A stretch of 64,000 nucleotides of DNA from Reyranella sp. (lineage in GTDB: Bacteria; Pseudomonadota; Alphaproteobacteria; Reyranellales; Reyranellaceae). Both the position numbers and the translations under genes were made by a program. The stretch's first letter is position 1, and each line of letters starts with the position of its first letter. Location of the stretch: the NCBI RefSeq assembly GCF_030651995.1, contig NZ_JAUSBN010000047.1:1-64000 (forward strand), in the 5' to 3' direction. Positions 6,538-15,211 of the stretch are shown in pieces. The notes beneath the pieces are model-generated. The model was not told the origin of the DNA. It saw only the letters and a list, made by a program, of their open reading frames with translations, and did not search any database.

Positions 6538-8142
6538 ATGTTCAACCGTCTTCGTGTCGCCGCCGCCGGCCTGGCGGTCCTCGCAGCGACTGCAACGCCT
6601 GCCCTTTCGCAGGGCACTCTGCGCATCGGCATGACAGCCGCCGACATTCCTCTGACGACGGGCCAGCCCGATCAGGGGTTCGAGGGCTTCCGCTTCGCCG
6701 GCTACACCATTTATGACGCGCTTGTGAACTGGGACCTCTCGAAGGCCGACACGATCGCCGACATCCGGCCCGGCCTCGCGGTGTCCTGGGCGCCGGTCGA
6801 GGGCGAGCCGACCAAATGGATCTTCAAGCTGCGCGAGGGCGTCAAGTTCCATGACGGGTCGGACTTCGACGCCGACACCGTGATCTGGAACCTCGACAAG
6901 GTGCTGAACGACAAGTCGCCGCAGTTCGACAGCAAGCAGATGGCGCAGGTGCGCGCGCGCATCCCGACGCTCGTTGGCTACAAGAAGATCGACAGGTACA
7001 CGGTCGAGCTCACGACGCGCATCGTGAACTCGCTGTTCCCCTACGACATGTCCTACGTCTTCTATTCGAGCCCGGCCAACTGGGAGAAGCAGGGCAAGGA
7101 CTGGAACAAGGTCGCGCTCAATCCGTCGGGCACCGGCCCCTTCAAGGTCGACCGCGTCGTGCCGCGCGAGCGCATGGAACTCTCGCGCAACGCCGACTAC
7201 TGGGAAAAGGCGCGGGTGCCCAAGCTCGACAGGGTGATCCTGTTCCCGATGCCGGAGGCGGCGACCCGCACGGCGGCGCTGCTGGCGGGCCAGGTCGACT
7301 GGATCGAAGTGCCCGCGCCCGACGCCATTCCGCGCCTCAAGCAGGGCGGCATGACCATCGTCACCAACAAGTATCCGCACAACTGGGCCTATCAGCCCTC
7401 CATGGCCGAGGGCTCGCCATGGACCGATGTGCGCGTGCGCAAGGCGGCCAACCTCGCCATCGATCGCGCCGGCCTCAACAAGCTGCTGGGCGGGCTGATG
7501 ATCGAATCCAAGGGCCATGTCTATCCCGGCCATCCCTGGTTCGGCTCGCCCGCCTTCGACATCAAGTACGATCCGGCGGCCGCCAGGAAGCTGCTGGCCG
7601 AAGCGGGCTACAGCGCGACCAAGAAGCCCAAGATCAAGATCGCCATCTCGACCTCGGGCTCGGGCCAGATGCTGCCGCTGCCGATGAACGAGTACGTGCA
7701 GGAGAACCTGAATGCGGTGGGCTTCGACACCTCGTTCGAAGTCATGGAATGGAACGCGCTGGTGAACTTCTCCTTCCAGCCGGCGACGGGTGACAATGCC
7801 AAGAAGGCGGGCGTCAACGGCATCAACATCAGCCGCGCCACGGTCGATCCCTACTCGGCCTTCACGCGCCTGATGAACAGCAACTTCGTCCCGCCGGTCG
7901 GCGCCAACTGGGGCATCCTGAAGGACGACAAGCTCGATGCCATGATCAACAAGGCGCACACGAGCTACGACAAGGCCGAACAGACCAAGGCCCTGTCCGA
8001 GGTGCACGGCTACATCGTCGACCAGGCCTACTGGATCTGGATCGCGCACGACCTCAATCCGCGCGCCATGAACCCCAAGGTGAAGGGCTTCGTGCAGGCG
8101 CAGAGCTGGTTCCAGGACCTGACGCCGGTCGAAATCAAGTAG
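6538..8142 (+). CDS. ABC transporter substrate-binding protein, family 5 (peptide/nickel type)
   Basis: Periplasmic binding protein of the SBP_bac_5 family, 534 residues. A Sec signal peptide is clear (Arg near the N-terminus, AAAGLAVLAATATPALS, cleavage after ALSQ about residue 24). Family blocks follow: DALVNWDLSK, PGLAVSW, WIFKLREGVKFHDGSDFDADTVIWNLDKV, GTGPFKV, VRKAANLAIDR and the C-terminal VHGYIVDQAYWIWIAHDL. It is the first gene of a five-gene importer operon (SBP, two permeases, two ATPases), preceded by the sigma-54-like promoter and a GGGGAGT ribosome site. The ligand is unknown; the divergent amidase suggests an amide or peptide-like nitrogen compound. Confidence 0.92.
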   Translation: MFNRLRVAAAGLAVLAATATPALSQGTLRIGMTAADIPLTTGQPDQGFEGFRFAGYTIYDALVNWDLSKADTIADIRPGLAVSWAPVEGEPTKWIFKLREGVKFHDGSDFDADTVIWNLDKVLNDKSPQFDSKQMAQVRARIPTLVGYKKIDRYTVELTTRIVNSLFPYDMSYVFYSSPANWEKQGKDWNKVALNPSGTGPFKVDRVVPRERMELSRNADYWEKARVPKLDRVILFPMPEAATRTAALLAGQVDWIEVPAPDAIPRLKQGGMTIVTNKYPHNWAYQPSMAEGSPWTDVRVRKAANLAIDRAGLNKLLGGLMIESKGHVYPGHPWFGSPAFDIKYDPAAARKLLAEAGYSATKKPKIKIAISTSGSGQMLPLPMNEYVQENLNAVGFDTSFEVMEWNALVNFSFQPATGDNAKKAGVNGINISRATVDPYSAFTRLMNSNFVPPVGANWGILKDDKLDAMINKAHTSYDKAEQTKALSEVHGYIVDQAYWIWIAHDLNPRAMNPKVKGFVQAQSWFQDLTPVEIK

Positions 8143-8173
8143 CTCACAGCAACCAAACGAGAGGCGGGCCGCA

Positions 8174-9127
8174 ATGCTCCTCTATGCCCTACGCCGCCTG
8201 ATCTACCTGATACCCGTCGCGTTCGGCGTGTCGCTGCTCGTCTTCGCGCTGGTGCACCTGGCGCCGGGCGATCCGATCTCGGCGATCGTGCCGCCCGACG
8301 CGCCGAAGGAAGTCGTCGACAAGCTCAAGGAGTATTATGGCTTCGACCAGCCGCTGCCGGTTCAGTACCTGCGCTGGCTCGGCGTCACCCTGACCGGCGA
8401 TCTCGGCACCTCGATCGGCACCGGCCGGTCGGTGGCGGCTGAGGTCGGCAGCGCCTTTGGCAACACCATCATCCTGGCGATCGCCGCGACGTCGCTCGCC
8501 TTCACCCTGGCAGTCATCCTGGGCACCGCGGCCGCCTACGCCAAGTCGCGCGTCGTCGACCGGCTGGTGACGATGATCTCGCTGATCGGCGTCAGCGTGC
8601 CCCACTTCTGGCTGGCGATCGTGCTGGTCATCATCTTCGCCGTCGAACTGGGCGTGTTGCCGCCCATGGGCATCGGGCCGGAGAACTCGACCGGCTGGAC
8701 CTTCGATCGGGCCCATCTCGCCCACATGGTGCTGCCGACCATCGCGCTCTCGGTGATCCCGCTCGGCGTCGTGACCCGCACGGTGCGCTCCACCGTCAAG
8801 GAAACGCTCAGCATGGAATTCGTGACGGCGCTGCAGGCCAAGGGCATGCGCGACAGCCGCATCCTGTTCCATGTGCTGAAGAACGCCGCCCCGACCTGCC
8901 TCGCCGTCATGGGCCTGCAGGCCGGCAACCTGATCGGCGGCTCGATCCTGATCGAGACGGTGTTCGCCTGGCCGGGCACCGGCTTCCTGCTGAACAGCGC
9001 CATCTTCCGCCGCGACCTGCCGATCCTGCAGGGAACGACGCTGGTGCTGGCCGGCTTCTTCATGCTCCTCAACCTGACCGTGGACATCATCCAGACCATG
9101 GTCGATCCCCGCATCAAGCGAGGCTGA
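8174..9127 (+). CDS. ABC transporter permease, DppB/OppB type
   Basis: Inner-membrane permease of 317 residues with about six membrane segments. The first is RLIYLIPVAFGVSLLVFALVHL-like, the N-terminal DppB domain, followed by the periplasmic APGDPISAIVPPDAP segment typical of DppB. The EAA loop contacting the ATPase is EFVTALQAKGMRDSRILFHVLKNA, and the C-terminus ends DIIQTMVDPRIKRG. It starts 31 bases after the binding protein stop, with GAGAGGCGGG upstream, and is 4 bases ahead of the second permease. Confidence 0.93.
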   Translation: MLLYALRRLIYLIPVAFGVSLLVFALVHLAPGDPISAIVPPDAPKEVVDKLKEYYGFDQPLPVQYLRWLGVTLTGDLGTSIGTGRSVAAEVGSAFGNTIILAIAATSLAFTLAVILGTAAAYAKSRVVDRLVTMISLIGVSVPHFWLAIVLVIIFAVELGVLPPMGIGPENSTGWTFDRAHLAHMVLPTIALSVIPLGVVTRTVRSTVKETLSMEFVTALQAKGMRDSRILFHVLKNAAPTCLAVMGLQAGNLIGGSILIETVFAWPGTGFLLNSAIFRRDLPILQGTTLVLAGFFMLLNLTVDIIQTMVDPRIKRG

Positions 9128-9131
9128 CCCG

Positions 9132-10040
9132 ATGGCCCTGCAAAGTCCCTCCCTCGACGTCGGCGGCGCCATCCTGGTCAAGCCGACGCCCACCTCCGCC
9201 GGTCGCGGCTACTGGCAGTCGGTCGGGCGGCGCCTGCGGCGCGATCCGGTCACGCTGATCTGTGCCGCGATCCTGATCCTGCTGGTGCTGGCGTCGATCG
9301 CCGCGCCTTATCTCTATCTGGCGGATCCCTACAAGACCTCGATGCTGCGCCGCCTCTATCCGCTGGGGTCACCGAACCACTGGCTGGGCACCGACGAGCT
9401 GGGACGCGACATGTTCGCCCGCCTGATCTACGGCGGCCGGCTGTCGCTGTTCATGGGCGTGACGCCGGTTGTCTGTGCACTGCTGATCGGCGGCAGCCTG
9501 GGCATTCTCGCCGGCTTCGTCGGCGGCAAGACCAACATGGCGATCATGCGCATCATGGACGTCTTCTACGCCTTCCCGTCGGTGCTGCTCGCCATCTCCC
9601 TGTCGGGCGCGATGGGCGCCGGCACCGAGAACACGCTGCTGTCGCTCACCCTGGTGTTCATCCCGCCGATCTGCCGCGTCTCGGAGAGCGTCACCACGCA
9701 GGTGCGCGGCTTCGACTTCGTCGATGCGGCCAAGGCCAGCGGCGCCTCGGCCTTCACCATCGTGAGGGTCCATGTGCTGGGCAACGTGCTGGGCCCCATC
9801 CTGGTCTATGCGACGTCGCTGATCAGCGTCGCGATCATCCTGGCCGCGGGCCTCAGCTTCCTCGGCCTCGGCGTCAAGCCGCCGGAGCCCGAGTGGGGCC
9901 TGATGCTGAACACGCTGCGGCAGGCGATCTACGTCAATCCGGTCCTCGCAGCCCTGCCGGGCGTGATGATCTTCATCACCTCGATCTGCTTCAACCTGAT
10001 GAGCGATGGCCTGCGCGCGGCCATGGACGTGAAGGCCTGA
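9132..10040 (+). CDS. ABC transporter permease, DppC/OppC type
   Basis: Second inner-membrane permease, 302 residues, with the OppC N-terminal segment (RRLRRDPVTLICAAILILLVLAS) and the standard block LGTDELGRDMFARLIYGGRLSL. The EAA loop is DFVDAAKASGASAFTIVRVHVLGN, followed by LAAGLSFLGLGVKPPEPEWGLML, which is diagnostic for this permease class. It lies between the DppB-type permease (4-base gap) and the DppF-type ATPase (1-base gap), so it forms the heterodimeric channel of this importer. Confidence 0.93.
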   Translation: MALQSPSLDVGGAILVKPTPTSAGRGYWQSVGRRLRRDPVTLICAAILILLVLASIAAPYLYLADPYKTSMLRRLYPLGSPNHWLGTDELGRDMFARLIYGGRLSLFMGVTPVVCALLIGGSLGILAGFVGGKTNMAIMRIMDVFYAFPSVLLAISLSGAMGAGTENTLLSLTLVFIPPICRVSESVTTQVRGFDFVDAAKASGASAFTIVRVHVLGNVLGPILVYATSLISVAIILAAGLSFLGLGVKPPEPEWGLMLNTLRQAIYVNPVLAALPGVMIFITSICFNLMSDGLRAAMDVKA

Positions 10041-10041
10041 C

Positions 10042-11076
10042 ATGGACACGCTGCTTCCCATCCAGGATCGCGGCGGCCCGGCCCAGCCGCTGCTGCTGGC
10101 GACCGGCCTGCGCAAGCATTTCCCGGTCGCCGGCGGCCTGTTCGGCCGCACCACCAAGGTCGTGCGCGCGGTCGACGATCTCACCCTCTCGGTCGCCAAG
10201 GGCGAGACCCTGGGCGTCGTGGGCGAATCGGGCTGCGGCAAGTCGACGGTGGCGCGGCTGCTGATCCGCCTGCTCAAGCCGGACAAGGGCACGATGGTGC
10301 TGGATGGCGATCCGGTCGACGAGCCGCACGGCATCACGGTGAACGAGCTGCGCCGCCAGGTGCAGATGGTGTTCCAGGATTCCTACGCCTCGCTCAATCC
10401 GCGTCTCACCATCGCGGAGACCCTGGCCTTCGCGCCGCGGGCGCACGGGCTGCCGGCCGCCGAGGCGCGCGAGCGGGTGCACGATCTGCTGAGCAAGGTC
10501 GGCCTCGATCCGGCGAACTACGCCACGCGCTATCCGCACGAACTGTCGGGCGGCCAGCGCCAGAGGGTGAACATCGCGCGTGCGCTGGCGCTACGGCCGC
10601 GGCTGATCATCCTCGACGAGGCGGTGTCGGCGCTCGACAAGTCGGTCGAGGCGCAGGTGCTGAACATGCTGGTCGACCTCAAGACCGAGCTCGACCTGAC
10701 CTACGTGTTCATCAGCCACGACCTCAACGTCGTGCAGTATCTCAGCGACCGTGTTCTGGTCATGTATCTCGGCAAGATCGTCGAGCTGGGCCCGGTCGAG
10801 GCGATCTACGGTAACCCGCAGCATCCCTACACGCGGGCGCTTCTGTCGGCGCGGCCATCGATGGATCCGCGCAAGCGGACCCACGAGGCGCCGATCCAGG
10901 GCGATCCACCCAATCCGATCGATCCGCCCTCGGGCTGCCGGTTCCGCACGCGTTGCCCGTTCGCGGAAGACGTCTGCGCCCGCGTCGAGCCGCCCCTGGC
11001 GGACGCCAAATTCCAGGCCGTGGCCTGCCACATGCGCGTGGCGGGTTCGGGACATTCAAAGGCGATGGCGGCATGA
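10042..11076 (+). CDS. ABC transporter ATPase, OppF/DppF type
   Basis: Cytoplasmic ATPase of 344 residues. Walker A is GESGCGKS (61-68), the Q-loop is QMVFQDSYASLNPR, the signature is LSGGQRQRVNIARAL, Walker B is LIILDEAVSALD (the usual DEPVSALD has Ala here, which is common in this subfamily), and the switch His is in FISHDLNVVQYL. The C-terminal oligopeptide-transporter domain holds the cysteine cluster CRFRTRCPFAEDVC that may carry an Fe-S centre in OppF/DppF relatives. The last four bases overlap the next ATPase start (ATGA). Confidence 0.93.
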   Translation: MDTLLPIQDRGGPAQPLLLATGLRKHFPVAGGLFGRTTKVVRAVDDLTLSVAKGETLGVVGESGCGKSTVARLLIRLLKPDKGTMVLDGDPVDEPHGITVNELRRQVQMVFQDSYASLNPRLTIAETLAFAPRAHGLPAAEARERVHDLLSKVGLDPANYATRYPHELSGGQRQRVNIARALALRPRLIILDEAVSALDKSVEAQVLNMLVDLKTELDLTYVFISHDLNVVQYLSDRVLVMYLGKIVELGPVEAIYGNPQHPYTRALLSARPSMDPRKRTHEAPIQGDPPNPIDPPSGCRFRTRCPFAEDVCARVEPPLADAKFQAVACHMRVAGSGHSKAMAA

Positions 11077-12035
11077 CGAACATGCTTCAGGTCCGCGACC
11101 TTCACGTCACCTTCGTCACGCCCGATCGCACGGTGCATGCCGTCAACGGGGTCAGCTTCGACCTGGCGCGCGGCGAGACGCTCGGCATCCTGGGCGAGTC
11201 CGGGTCGGGCAAGAGCGTCACCCTGCGCTCGATCCTGCGGCTGCATCCCGAGCATCGCACCCGCTGGTCGGGGAGCATCAAGCTCGAGGGCGACGAGATC
11301 CTCGACATGGCCCCCAGGGCGCTGTCCGACCTGCGCGGGCAACGCGTCTCGATGATCTTCCAGGAGCCGGCGACCGCGTTCGATCCGGTCTTCACCATCG
11401 GCCAGCAGATCGCCGAGACGGTCCGCCGTCACACCGGCAAGAGCCAGACCGAGTCCATGAAGCGCGCCAAGGACCTGCTGGAGATGGTGCGGATTCCCTC
11501 GCCGGCACAGCGGCTCAAGGCCTATCCGCACGAGATGTCGGGCGGCATGCGCCAGCGCGCCATGATCGCGCTCGCGCTGTCGTGCAACCCCACCCTGCTG
11601 CTGGCCGACGAGCCGACCACGGCGCTCGACGCCACGGTGCAGATCCAGGTGCTGCTGCTGATCCGCGAGCTGCAGCGGGAGTTCAACCTCGGCGTCATCT
11701 TCGTCACCCACGATATCGGCGTGGCCGTCGAGGTCTCCGACCGGATCGGCGTCATGTATGCCGGCAAGCTGGTCGAGATGGCACCGGTCGAACGCATGGT
11801 CGACGCACCGCAGCATCCCTACAGCCGTGGCCTGCTGGCCTCGACGGTGCACGACGGCATGCGCGGCCAGCGCCTCGAATCCATTCCCGGCGCGCCGCCC
11901 GATCTCGCCGAAGTCCCCTCCGGCTGTAGCTTCGCCCCGCGCTGCAAGTTCGTCCGTCCCGACTGCACGGCCGCGGTCCCGTCGCTGCGCGACGTCGAGG
12001 CCGCGCACGCCGTGCGCTGCGTGCTGGCGGCTTAG
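11073..12035 (+). CDS. ABC transporter ATPase, OppD/DppD type
   Basis: Second ATPase of the importer, 320 residues from the ATG at 11073, which overlaps the previous stop (ATGA); the longer open frame upstream lies inside the preceding gene. Walker [10 protein letters not shown]-loop [14 protein letters not shown], signature [15 protein letters not shown], Walker [13 protein letters not shown] and switch [11 protein letters not shown] are all present. The C-terminal cysteine set is in [14 protein letters not shown]. With the OppF-type partner it makes the heterodimeric motor. The gene order SBP-B-C-F-D is slightly unusual (D before F is more common). Confidence 0.92.
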   Translation: MTNMLQVRDLHVTFVTPDRTVHAVNGVSFDLARGETLGILGESGSGKSVTLRSILRLHPEHRTRWSGSIKLEGDEILDMAPRALSDLRGQRVSMIFQEPATAFDPVFTIGQQIAETVRRHTGKSQTESMKRAKDLLEMVRIPSPAQRLKAYPHEMSGGMRQRAMIALALSCNPTLLLADEPTTALDATVQIQVLLLIRELQREFNLGVIFVTHDIGVAVEVSDRIGVMYAGKLVEMAPVERMVDAPQHPYSRGLLASTVHDGMRGQRLESIPGAPPDLAEVPSGCSFAPRCKFVRPDCTAAVPSLRDVEAAHAVRCVLAA

Positions 12036-12111
12036 GGTCGCTTCACGGCCGTCCAGGGACCGGATACCCGGTGAGCACACCTGCTTCCGGGGGGGGTGCC
12101 ATCCACTTCAT

Positions 12112-12141
12112 TTGTTTCGTTTATTTCGGTTGTTTCGTTTA
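12112..12141 (+). repeat. three-unit 9-base tandem, copy 1 (family E)
   Basis: Three direct 9-base units, TTTCGTTTA, TTTCGGTTG and TTTCGTTTA, preceded by TTG. A 30-base copy with a single mismatch occurs in the same orientation at 44332-44361, 32 kb away. Both copies are in intergenic DNA and are conspicuously AT-rich. The remaining 274-base gap (12036-12309) also holds GACATTGCC/GGCAATGTC and GAGCTTCGCTC hairpins but no gene I can support. Confidence 0.75.
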
Positions 12142-12254
12142 CTCGGCGCAAGAAGGGGCTTCCATAAGCGCTCCCGGACATTGCCGGAGGCAATGTCCTG
12201 CCGCTTGACCGGCCGAGCTTCGCTCGGTCGTCCCTTCGCTTGACGTCTCTGAAT

Positions 12255-12277
12255 GTTCATATGAAAGTCATATGAAC
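12255..12277. promoter_or_regulatory. palindromic operator upstream of the DeoR regulator
   Basis: Perfect 10-base arms GTTCATATGA (12255-12264) and TCATATGAAC (12268-12277) around AAG. It is 33 bases upstream of the DeoR-family ATG, where an autoregulatory operator is expected. Each arm contains the self-palindrome TCATATGA, so the site can also be read as a direct repeat of two half-palindromes. Confidence 0.65.
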
Positions 12278-12309
12278 GAAAACAACGGCCTGCAGAGTTC
12301 ATTCGAACC

Positions 12310-13158
12310 ATGCAGATCGATCGGGACAGGAAGCGGGCTCAGGATCCGGGAATGCAGGCGGAAGAACGCGCCCGCGCCATCGTCGAACGCGTCCGGGGGG
12401 ACGGTTTCCAGGCGATAGAGGCGCTGGCCCTCCAGTTCGGCGTCACGCCGCAGACGATCCGGCGCGACGTGAACCACCTCTGCGACCGCGGCCTGCTGCG
12501 CCGGCGCCATGGCGGCGTCGAGCTGCCGCCCGAGGGCGAGAACCTCGCCTATCCCGCCCGCCAGGTCCTGAACATCGACGCCAAGCGGCGCATCGCGCAG
12601 CTGGTGGCCCGGGAGGTGCCGGACGGCGCCTCGCTGTTCTTCGGCATCGGCACGACGCCCGAGCAGTGCGCTCTGGCGCTCGCCGACCATGCCGGCCTGC
12701 GGGTCATGACCAACAATCTCAACGTCGCGCTGGCGCTGAGCCGCAGCGCCTCCTGCGAGATCACCGTCGCCGGCGGCCGGCTGCGCAACCTCGACCGCGA
12801 CGTGGTGGCGGGCGAGGCGCACGGCTTTTTCGGCCGCTTCGCCGCCGACATCGGCATCTACGGCGTCGGCGGCGTCGCCGAGGACGGCACGTTGCTCGAT
12901 TTCAGCACCGACGAGGTGACGATGCGCAGCGCGCTCGCGGCCCACTGCCGCCAGCGCTTCCTGGTGCTCGATCATTCCAAGTTCGGCCGCGGCGGCACGG
13001 TCCGTGGCGGCCACATCACCGAGGCGAGCGCCGTGTTCAGCGACCGCCCGGTGCCCGACGCCATCGGCCGGCAACTGCGCGAGGCCGGCGTCCGGCTCGT
13101 GTCATGGCCGGAGGACGGCCCGACCATCGATTCGACAAGTCAAACAAGGAGGGGTTGA
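12310..13158 (+). CDS. DeoR/GlpR-family transcriptional regulator
   Basis: A 282-residue repressor-type regulator. The N-terminal winged helix (about residues 18-70) contains the DeoR signature: IVERVRGDGFQAIEALALQFGVTPQTIRRDVNHLCDRGLLRRRHGGVE. The C-terminal sugar-phosphate sensor domain shows GIGTTPEQCALAL, TNNLNVALAL, GGRLRNLDRDVVG-like and LVLDHSKFGR. The family usually senses a phosphorylated sugar or polyol such as glycerol 3-phosphate. It stops 4 bases before the binding-protein gene, so it heads the importer/phosphodiesterase operon and probably represses it through the palindrome at 12255-12277. A glycerol-phosphate effector would fit the GpdQ-like enzyme at the end of the operon, which is inference. 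Confidence 0.9.
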   Translation: MQIDRDRKRAQDPGMQAEERARAIVERVRGDGFQAIEALALQFGVTPQTIRRDVNHLCDRGLLRRRHGGVELPPEGENLAYPARQVLNIDAKRRIAQLVAREVPDGASLFFGIGTTPEQCALALADHAGLRVMTNNLNVALALSRSASCEITVAGGRLRNLDRDVVAGEAHGFFGRFAADIGIYGVGGVAEDGTLLDFSTDEVTMRSALAAHCRQRFLVLDHSKFGRGGTVRGGHITEASAVFSDRPVPDAIGRQLREAGVRLVSWPEDGPTIDSTSQTRRG

Positions 13159-13162
13159 TCTC

Positions 13163-14173
13163 ATGCTGAAACATCTCGTGTTCGCGGCCGCGCTCGGCAT
13201 CGCCGCCGTGGCAAACATCTCGGGCGCCGCCGCCCAGCAGCGGGCCGTCTGCTACAACTGCCCGCCGGAATGGGCCGACTGGGGCTCGCAGCTCAAGGCC
13301 ATCCAGGCCAGGCTCGGCATCCAGGTGCCGCCGGACAACAAGAACTCCGGCCAGGCCATCGCCGCACTGATCGCGGAGAAGGGCAATCCGGTGGCCGACG
13401 TCACCTATCTCGGCGGCATCGCGGCCGACCCGGCCAAGGATGCCGGCGTGCTGACGCCCTACAAGCCGAAGAACTGGGAGAAGATCCCGGCCGACCTCAA
13501 GGATCCCGACGGCAACTGGTTCACCATCCACTCCGGCACGCTCGGCCTGTTCGTGAACAAGGCGGCGCTCGGCAACAAGCCCGTGCCGCAGAGCTGGGCC
13601 GACCTGCTGAAGCCCGAGTACAAGGGCATGGTCGGCTATCTCGACCCGACCTCGGCGGCCGTCGGCCAGCTCGGCGTGATGGCCATCAACCTGGCGCTCG
13701 GCGGCACCTACGACAATCTCGATCCGGCCATCAAGTTCTTCAAGGAACTGGCCAAGAACCAGCCGATCGTGCCGAAGCAGACCTCGTACGCCCGCGTGAT
13801 CTCGGGCGAGATCCCGATCCTGCTCGACTACGACTTCAACGCCTATCGCGGCCAGTACACCGACAAGGCGCCGGTGCAGTTCGTGATCCCGAAGGAAGGC
13901 ACCCTGGTGTTCCCCTACGTGATGGGGCTGGTGAACAAGGGCCCGAACCCCGACAACGGCAAGAAGGTGCTCGACTTCGTCCTGTCCGACGAGAGCCAGG
14001 CGATGTGGGGCAATGCCTATCTGCGGCCGGTCTTCGCGGACCGGCTGTCGGCTGAGGCCAAGGCCAAGTTCCTGCCCGACGCGGAATATGCCCGCGCCAA
14101 GGCGGTGGACCTGAAGAGCCTCGCCAAGGCGCAGGCCCAGATCGTCGAGCGCTACCGCAAGGAAGTGAACTGA
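13163..14173 (+). CDS. ABC transporter substrate-binding protein (iron/polyamine/AEP type)
   Basis: A 336-residue periplasmic binding protein with signal peptide MLKHLVFAAALGIAAVANISGAAAQQ. The mature protein opens with an unusual C-x2-N-C (VCYNCPPEWADWG). Blocks LGLFVNKAALGNKPVPQSWADLL, KGMVGYLDPTSA and FPYVMGLVNKGPNPDNGKKVLDF match type II binding proteins of the Fe3+/spermidine/2-aminoethylphosphonate class. The start at 13163 follows AAGGAGGGG; an open frame further upstream is inside the DeoR gene. With the permeases and ATPase downstream it makes a complete importer. The ligand is not known; the terminal phosphodiesterase suggests a phosphodiester such as glycerophosphoalcohols. Confidence 0.88.
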   Translation: MLKHLVFAAALGIAAVANISGAAAQQRAVCYNCPPEWADWGSQLKAIQARLGIQVPPDNKNSGQAIAALIAEKGNPVADVTYLGGIAADPAKDAGVLTPYKPKNWEKIPADLKDPDGNWFTIHSGTLGLFVNKAALGNKPVPQSWADLLKPEYKGMVGYLDPTSAAVGQLGVMAINLALGGTYDNLDPAIKFFKELAKNQPIVPKQTSYARVISGEIPILLDYDFNAYRGQYTDKAPVQFVIPKEGTLVFPYVMGLVNKGPNPDNGKKVLDFVLSDESQAMWGNAYLRPVFADRLSAEAKAKFLPDAEYARAKAVDLKSLAKAQAQIVERYRKEVN

Positions 14174-14236
14174 CACCAGCGAAGGATGGTCGGGGGCGGC
14201 CATAGCGCCGTCCCCACCTTTCCAATCCAACCGACC

Positions 14237-14364
14237 CCGTCGTCTCGACCGGAGCCTCGCGTAGCGAGGCGTAGCGGAGAGACCTTCTCTCGACGACTTG
14301 CCGGCTTTTAGTGGAGAGAAGGTCTCTCCACTTCGCGCCTTCGGCGCTCCGGTCGAGACGACGG
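14237..14364. repeat. long inverted repeat, family B, copy 1
   Basis: The segment begins CCGTCGTCTCGACCGGAGC and ends with its complement (GCTCCGGTCGAGACGACGG), and it holds inner complementary blocks GAGAGACCTTCTCTC and GAGAGAAGGTCTCTC. A second copy with the same ends is at 20397-20544. It sits inside the operon between binding protein and first permease, in a 218-base gap, where it could form a long hairpin in the mRNA and lower expression of the downstream permeases relative to the binding protein. Confidence 0.85.
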
Positions 14365-14391
14365 AGTGTTTCAAGTGAGGAACCACAAGGA

Positions 14392-15210
14392 ATGCGGCAC
14401 GAAACCCGCCGACTGATCCTTCTGCTGCTGCCGGCCGGCATCGTCTTCGCGGCCTTCTTCCTGCTGCCGATGGCGCGGCTGTTCTTCATCGGCGGCAGCG
14501 GCAAGACCGGCTGGGCGGCCTATGCCGCCATCCTCACCGACTCGCTCTATCTCGACAGCCTGCTGTCCACGATGGCCGTGGCGGCCGCGACGACGGCGGC
14601 GACGCTGGTGATCAGCGGCATCTCCGGCGTGTTCCTGCAGCGTCACAAGTTTCCCGGCAATGCGCTGCTCGTATCGATGCTGACCTTTCCGCTGGCGTTC
14701 CCCGGCGTGGTCATCGGCTTCATGGTGATCATGCTGGCCGGCCGCCAGGGGCTGATCGGGCAGGTCACGCAGGCCCTGACCGGCGAGAAGCTGGTCTTCG
14801 CCTATACGATCGCCGGCCTGTTCATGGGCTACGTCTACTTCTCCATCCCGCGCACCATCCTCACCGTGATGGCCGCCGCCGAGAAGCTCGATCCGAAACT
14901 CGAGGAGGCGGCGCGGTCGCTGGGCGCCTCGCCGTGGCGCGTGCTGCTGGACGTCATCATCCCGGGCCTGAAGCCCGCCTTCATCTCGGCGGGCGCGATC
15001 TGCTTCGCGACGGCGGTCGGCGCGTTCGGCACCGCCTTCACCCTGGCGGCCAAGATCAACGTGCTGCCGATGGTGATCTACACCGAGTTCACTTTGTCGG
15101 CGAACATCGCGATGGCGGCGGCGCTGAGCTTCGTGCTGGGCATCGTCACCTGGCTGGTGCTGGCGGTGGCCCGCACGGCCGCCGGTTCCAGCGTCGCGGC
15201 GGCGGGCTGA
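14392..15210 (+). CDS. ABC transporter permease (first of pair)
   Basis: Inner-membrane permease of 272 residues with about six segments; the first is LILLLLPAGIVFAAFFLLPMARLFF. The EAA motif is LEEAARSLGASPWRVLLDVIIPGLKPA, typical of the PotB/PhnU-like class. The ATG at 14392 has an AAGG stretch shortly before it; earlier in-frame codons lie in the family B repeat. The stop is one base from the second permease start. It works with the binding protein at 13163 and the ATPase at 16015. Confidence 0.9.
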   Translation: MRHETRRLILLLLPAGIVFAAFFLLPMARLFFIGGSGKTGWAAYAAILTDSLYLDSLLSTMAVAAATTAATLVISGISGVFLQRHKFPGNALLVSMLTFPLAFPGVVIGFMVIMLAGRQGLIGQVTQALTGEKLVFAYTIAGLFMGYVYFSIPRTILTVMAAAEKLDPKLEEAARSLGASPWRVLLDVIIPGLKPAFISAGAICFATAVGAFGTAFTLAAKINVLPMVIYTEFTLSANIAMAAALSFVLGIVTWLVLAVARTAAGSSVAAAG

Positions 15211-15211
15211 C

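Noticed and set aside
6187-8049. Very long minus-strand open frame continuing upstream of the amidase
   Set aside because: It is antisense to the binding-protein gene, which has a signal peptide and family motifs; the amidase begins at 6186.
12108-12311. Small minus-strand frame encoding KRNNRNKRNK
   Set aside because: The Asn/Arg/Lys repeat is just translation of the family E tandem, and the same occurs at 44332; no ribosome site.
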